Shown piece after piece: positions 6,146 through 7,116 of a stretch of DNA of 7,116 bases. How positions within the stretch are numbered: the stretch's first letter is position 1; each line of letters opens with the position of its first letter. Below the pieces are notes generated by a model. It saw nothing but the letters and a program-made list of their open reading frames with translations, did no database searches and was not told the DNA's origin. Made by a program: the position numbers and the translations under genes. Source of the DNA: Desulfotignum sp. (lineage in GTDB: Bacteria; Desulfobacterota; Desulfobacteria; Desulfobacterales; Desulfobacteraceae); NCBI GenBank assembly GCA_011390695.1, contig JAABRW010000015.1:1-7116 (forward strand), read 5' to 3'.

Positions 6146-6148
6146 AGC
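6135..6148. promoter_or_regulatory. 14-bp palindrome over the infC -10 box
   Basis: GCTATTATAATAGC is identical on both strands and contains the whole TATAAT. A repressor bound here would block transcription directly. The palindrome may also simply extend the self-complementary ATTATAAT core by chance. Confidence 0.3.
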
Positions 6149-6195
6149 AAGGTTATGCTTGTTTGATGAAGTTTATTGGGGATGATACCATAATC

Positions 6196-6202
6196 AGGAG
6201 GT
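6196..6202 (+). promoter_or_regulatory. Ribosome binding site that decides the infC start
   Basis: AGGAGGT is a near-perfect Shine-Dalgarno sequence. It directly abuts the GTG at 6203, leaving no spacer, but stands 6-7 bases before the in-frame ATA at 6209. Normal spacing therefore favours ATA as the initiation codon. Confidence 0.7.
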
Positions 6203-6208
6203 GTGAAA

Positions 6209-6730
6209 ATATCTAAGCAAGGAAGACAGGATCAGGCGAATGTGAACAAGGGAATCAGGGCCAGTGAGGTGCGCGTGATAGGGGCTGATGGTGAGCAGAT
6301 AGGTATTATGCCTGTTTCAGAGGCATTGAGAATTGCCGGTGACCAGACCCTTGATCTGGTGGAGGTGTCTCCGGATGCAAATCCGCCGGTCTGCAAGATA
6401 ATGGACCATGGAAAATTTAAATACGAGCAGACCAAGAAAAAGCAGGAAGCCAAAAGAAAACAAAAAACCACCCAGATCAAGGAAATAAAAGTACGGCCCA
6501 AAACCGATGACCATGATCTGGCAACCAAAGCCCGTCATATTGAAAAATTTATCAGCAATAACGACAAGGTGAAAATAACCCTTGTGTTCCGGGGGCGGGA
6601 GGTAATGCTCCGGGAACAGGCCAATGCGGTTTTGGAAAAAGTGGTGAAACTCACAGCGGACTTTGCCGTTGTGGAGCAGCAGCCGCGGTTTGAAGGACGC
6701 GTGATAACCATGCTGCTCGCCCCCAAATAA
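6209..6730 (+). CDS. infC: Translation initiation factor IF-3
   Basis: IF-3 binds the 30S ribosomal subunit, blocks premature joining of 50S and proofreads the initiator tRNA and start codon. The 173-residue product matches the family along its full length. The N-terminal domain includes IRASEVRVIG and DLVEVSP, followed by the signature NPPVCKIMDHGKFKYE. A Lys-rich linker (KKKQEAKRKQK) leads to the C-terminal domain with IKEIKVRPKTDDHD, KITLVFRGRE and a terminal MLLAPK. I start it at ATA 6209 because AGGAGGT has proper spacing only to that codon. infC of E. coli uses AUU and autoregulates because IF-3 rejects such non-standard starts. GTG 6203 is the alternative and would add two residues. 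The gene has its own promoter at 6117-6145 and is followed 136 bp later by rpmI. Identity is certain; the exact start is an inference. Confidence 0.96.
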   Translation: MSKQGRQDQANVNKGIRASEVRVIGADGEQIGIMPVSEALRIAGDQTLDLVEVSPDANPPVCKIMDHGKFKYEQTKKKQEAKRKQKTTQIKEIKVRPKTDDHDLATKARHIEKFISNNDKVKITLVFRGREVMLREQANAVLEKVVKLTADFAVVEQQPRFEGRVITMLLAPK

Positions 6731-6787
6731 AATGGTTTTCCCCTGATAATAAACCTGCACCATAATTGAACCCATGATATAAAGTAT

Positions 6788-6835
6788 GGTGGTGTATACC
6801 GCTGTTGCGGCGTATGCCACCTTCTCTATTTTTTT
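6788..6835 (+). promoter_or_regulatory. Strong hairpin in the infC-rpmI spacer (attenuator or L20-type operator candidate)
   Basis: Bases 6788-6802 pair with 6807-6821 to form a 15-position stem. It has 14 pairs, three of them G:U, one A:C mismatch, and a TGTT loop. Seven bases later a run of seven T occurs (6829-6835), 18 bases before the rpmI ribosome binding site. The stem and T-run recall an intrinsic terminator, although the gap before the T-run is unusually long. In E. coli the L20 protein represses rpmI-rplT by binding leader RNA in this general region, so an L20 or attenuation role is plausible. Partial termination here would set the infC to rpmI ratio. Confidence 0.6.
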
Positions 6836-6853
6836 GTAATTTGTAATACTTTT

Positions 6854-6862
6854 AAGGAGAGG
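6854..6862 (+). promoter_or_regulatory. Ribosome binding site of rpmI
   Basis: AAGGAGAGG lies 4 bases before the ATG (the AAGGAG core 7 bases before it), a strong Shine-Dalgarno sequence expected for a highly expressed ribosomal protein gene. Confidence 0.8.
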
Positions 6863-6866
6863 TATA

Positions 6867-7064
6867 ATGCCTAAGATTAAAACAAACAGGGCTGCTGCAA
6901 AACGGTTTAAAAAAACCGGATCCGGGAAATATAAATTCAGAAAATCCCATTCCAGCCATATTTTGACAAAAAAGAGCACCAAAAGAAAACGGTCTTTACG
7001 TCTGGATCAGATGGTTGCTGAATCTGATATGAAACAAGTCAGGCGGATGCTGCCCAACAGTTAA
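6867..7064 (+). CDS. rpmI: 50S ribosomal protein L35
   Basis: A 65-residue, very basic protein of the large ribosomal subunit. The start [20 protein letters not shown] is the L35 family signature, and the central [10 protein letters not shown] followed by VRRMLP near the C-terminus also fits. The length is the family's usual 64-66 residues. It lies downstream of infC in the conserved infC-rpmI-rplT order. rplT is expected to begin just beyond the right edge; the last 52 bases (7065-7116) contain no ATG and hold only a weak CTGTT-CACAA-AACAG dyad at 7081-7095. Confidence 0.98.
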   Translation: MPKIKTNRAAAKRFKKTGSGKYKFRKSHSSHILTKKSTKRKRSLRLDQMVAESDMKQVRRMLPNS

Positions 7065-7116
7065 AAACCCCCACCCGCATCTGTTCACAAAACAGAAAAC
7101 TTGCGCGTAAGAATAT

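Noticed and set aside
6317..6982. Minus-strand open frame of about 221 codons with hydrophobic stretches, antisense to infC and rpmI
   Set aside because: Both genes on the plus strand are certain, and the apparent membrane-like segments are the reverse complement of Lys-rich codons.

Overview
The window most likely comes from a sulfate-reducing Desulfobacterota bacterium, probably of the Desulfobacterales. The main evidence is the start of aprB, the iron-sulfur beta subunit of dissimilatory adenylylsulfate (APS) reductase, at the left edge. The remaining proteins read as ordinary Gram-negative, delta-proteobacterial-type sequences. The assignment rests on motif recognition, not on a search.

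Layout. (1) Positions 1-269, minus strand: 5' part of aprB, preceded by a long leader with a promoter candidate and a small terminator-like hairpin. (2) Positions 270-677: a roughly 400-bp divergent intergenic region holding that leader, a 12-bp palindrome and an 8-codon mini-ORF that ends in an ATGA overlap with the next gene. (3) Positions 678-3638, plus strand: a compact cluster of a YkgJ-type cysteine-cluster protein, a short-chain dehydrogenase (SDR) relative with altered active-site residues, and a GAF-SpoIIE (RsbU-like) PP2C phosphatase, with gaps of 23 and 31 bp. (4) Positions 3762-5451, minus strand: a dGTPase-like HD phosphohydrolase followed 19 bp later by a second YkgJ-type protein. 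(5) Positions 5582-6109, plus strand: a TadA-like nucleoside deaminase, divergent from the dGTPase gene. (6) Positions 6209-7064, plus strand: infC and rpmI, the beginning of the conserved infC-rpmI-rplT translation operon. It has a clear sigma70-type promoter, a probable non-canonical AUA start codon for infC, and a strong hairpin between the two genes.

How the genes work together. The aprB and infC/rpmI regions are core metabolism and translation. The middle plus-strand cluster looks like an accessory regulatory or redox unit. Its phosphatase belongs to a class that usually controls anti-sigma-factor antagonists, but no such partner is visible here. The two YkgJ-like proteins share an eight-cysteine layout, with identical spacing in the second cysteine group, although they sit in separate transcription units. 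No mobile element, CRISPR array, tRNA or rRNA was seen. I found no clearly new defence or biosynthetic system. The most noteworthy points are the infC start codon, the infC-rpmI hairpin, the degenerate SDR, and the mini-ORF upstream of the first YkgJ gene.
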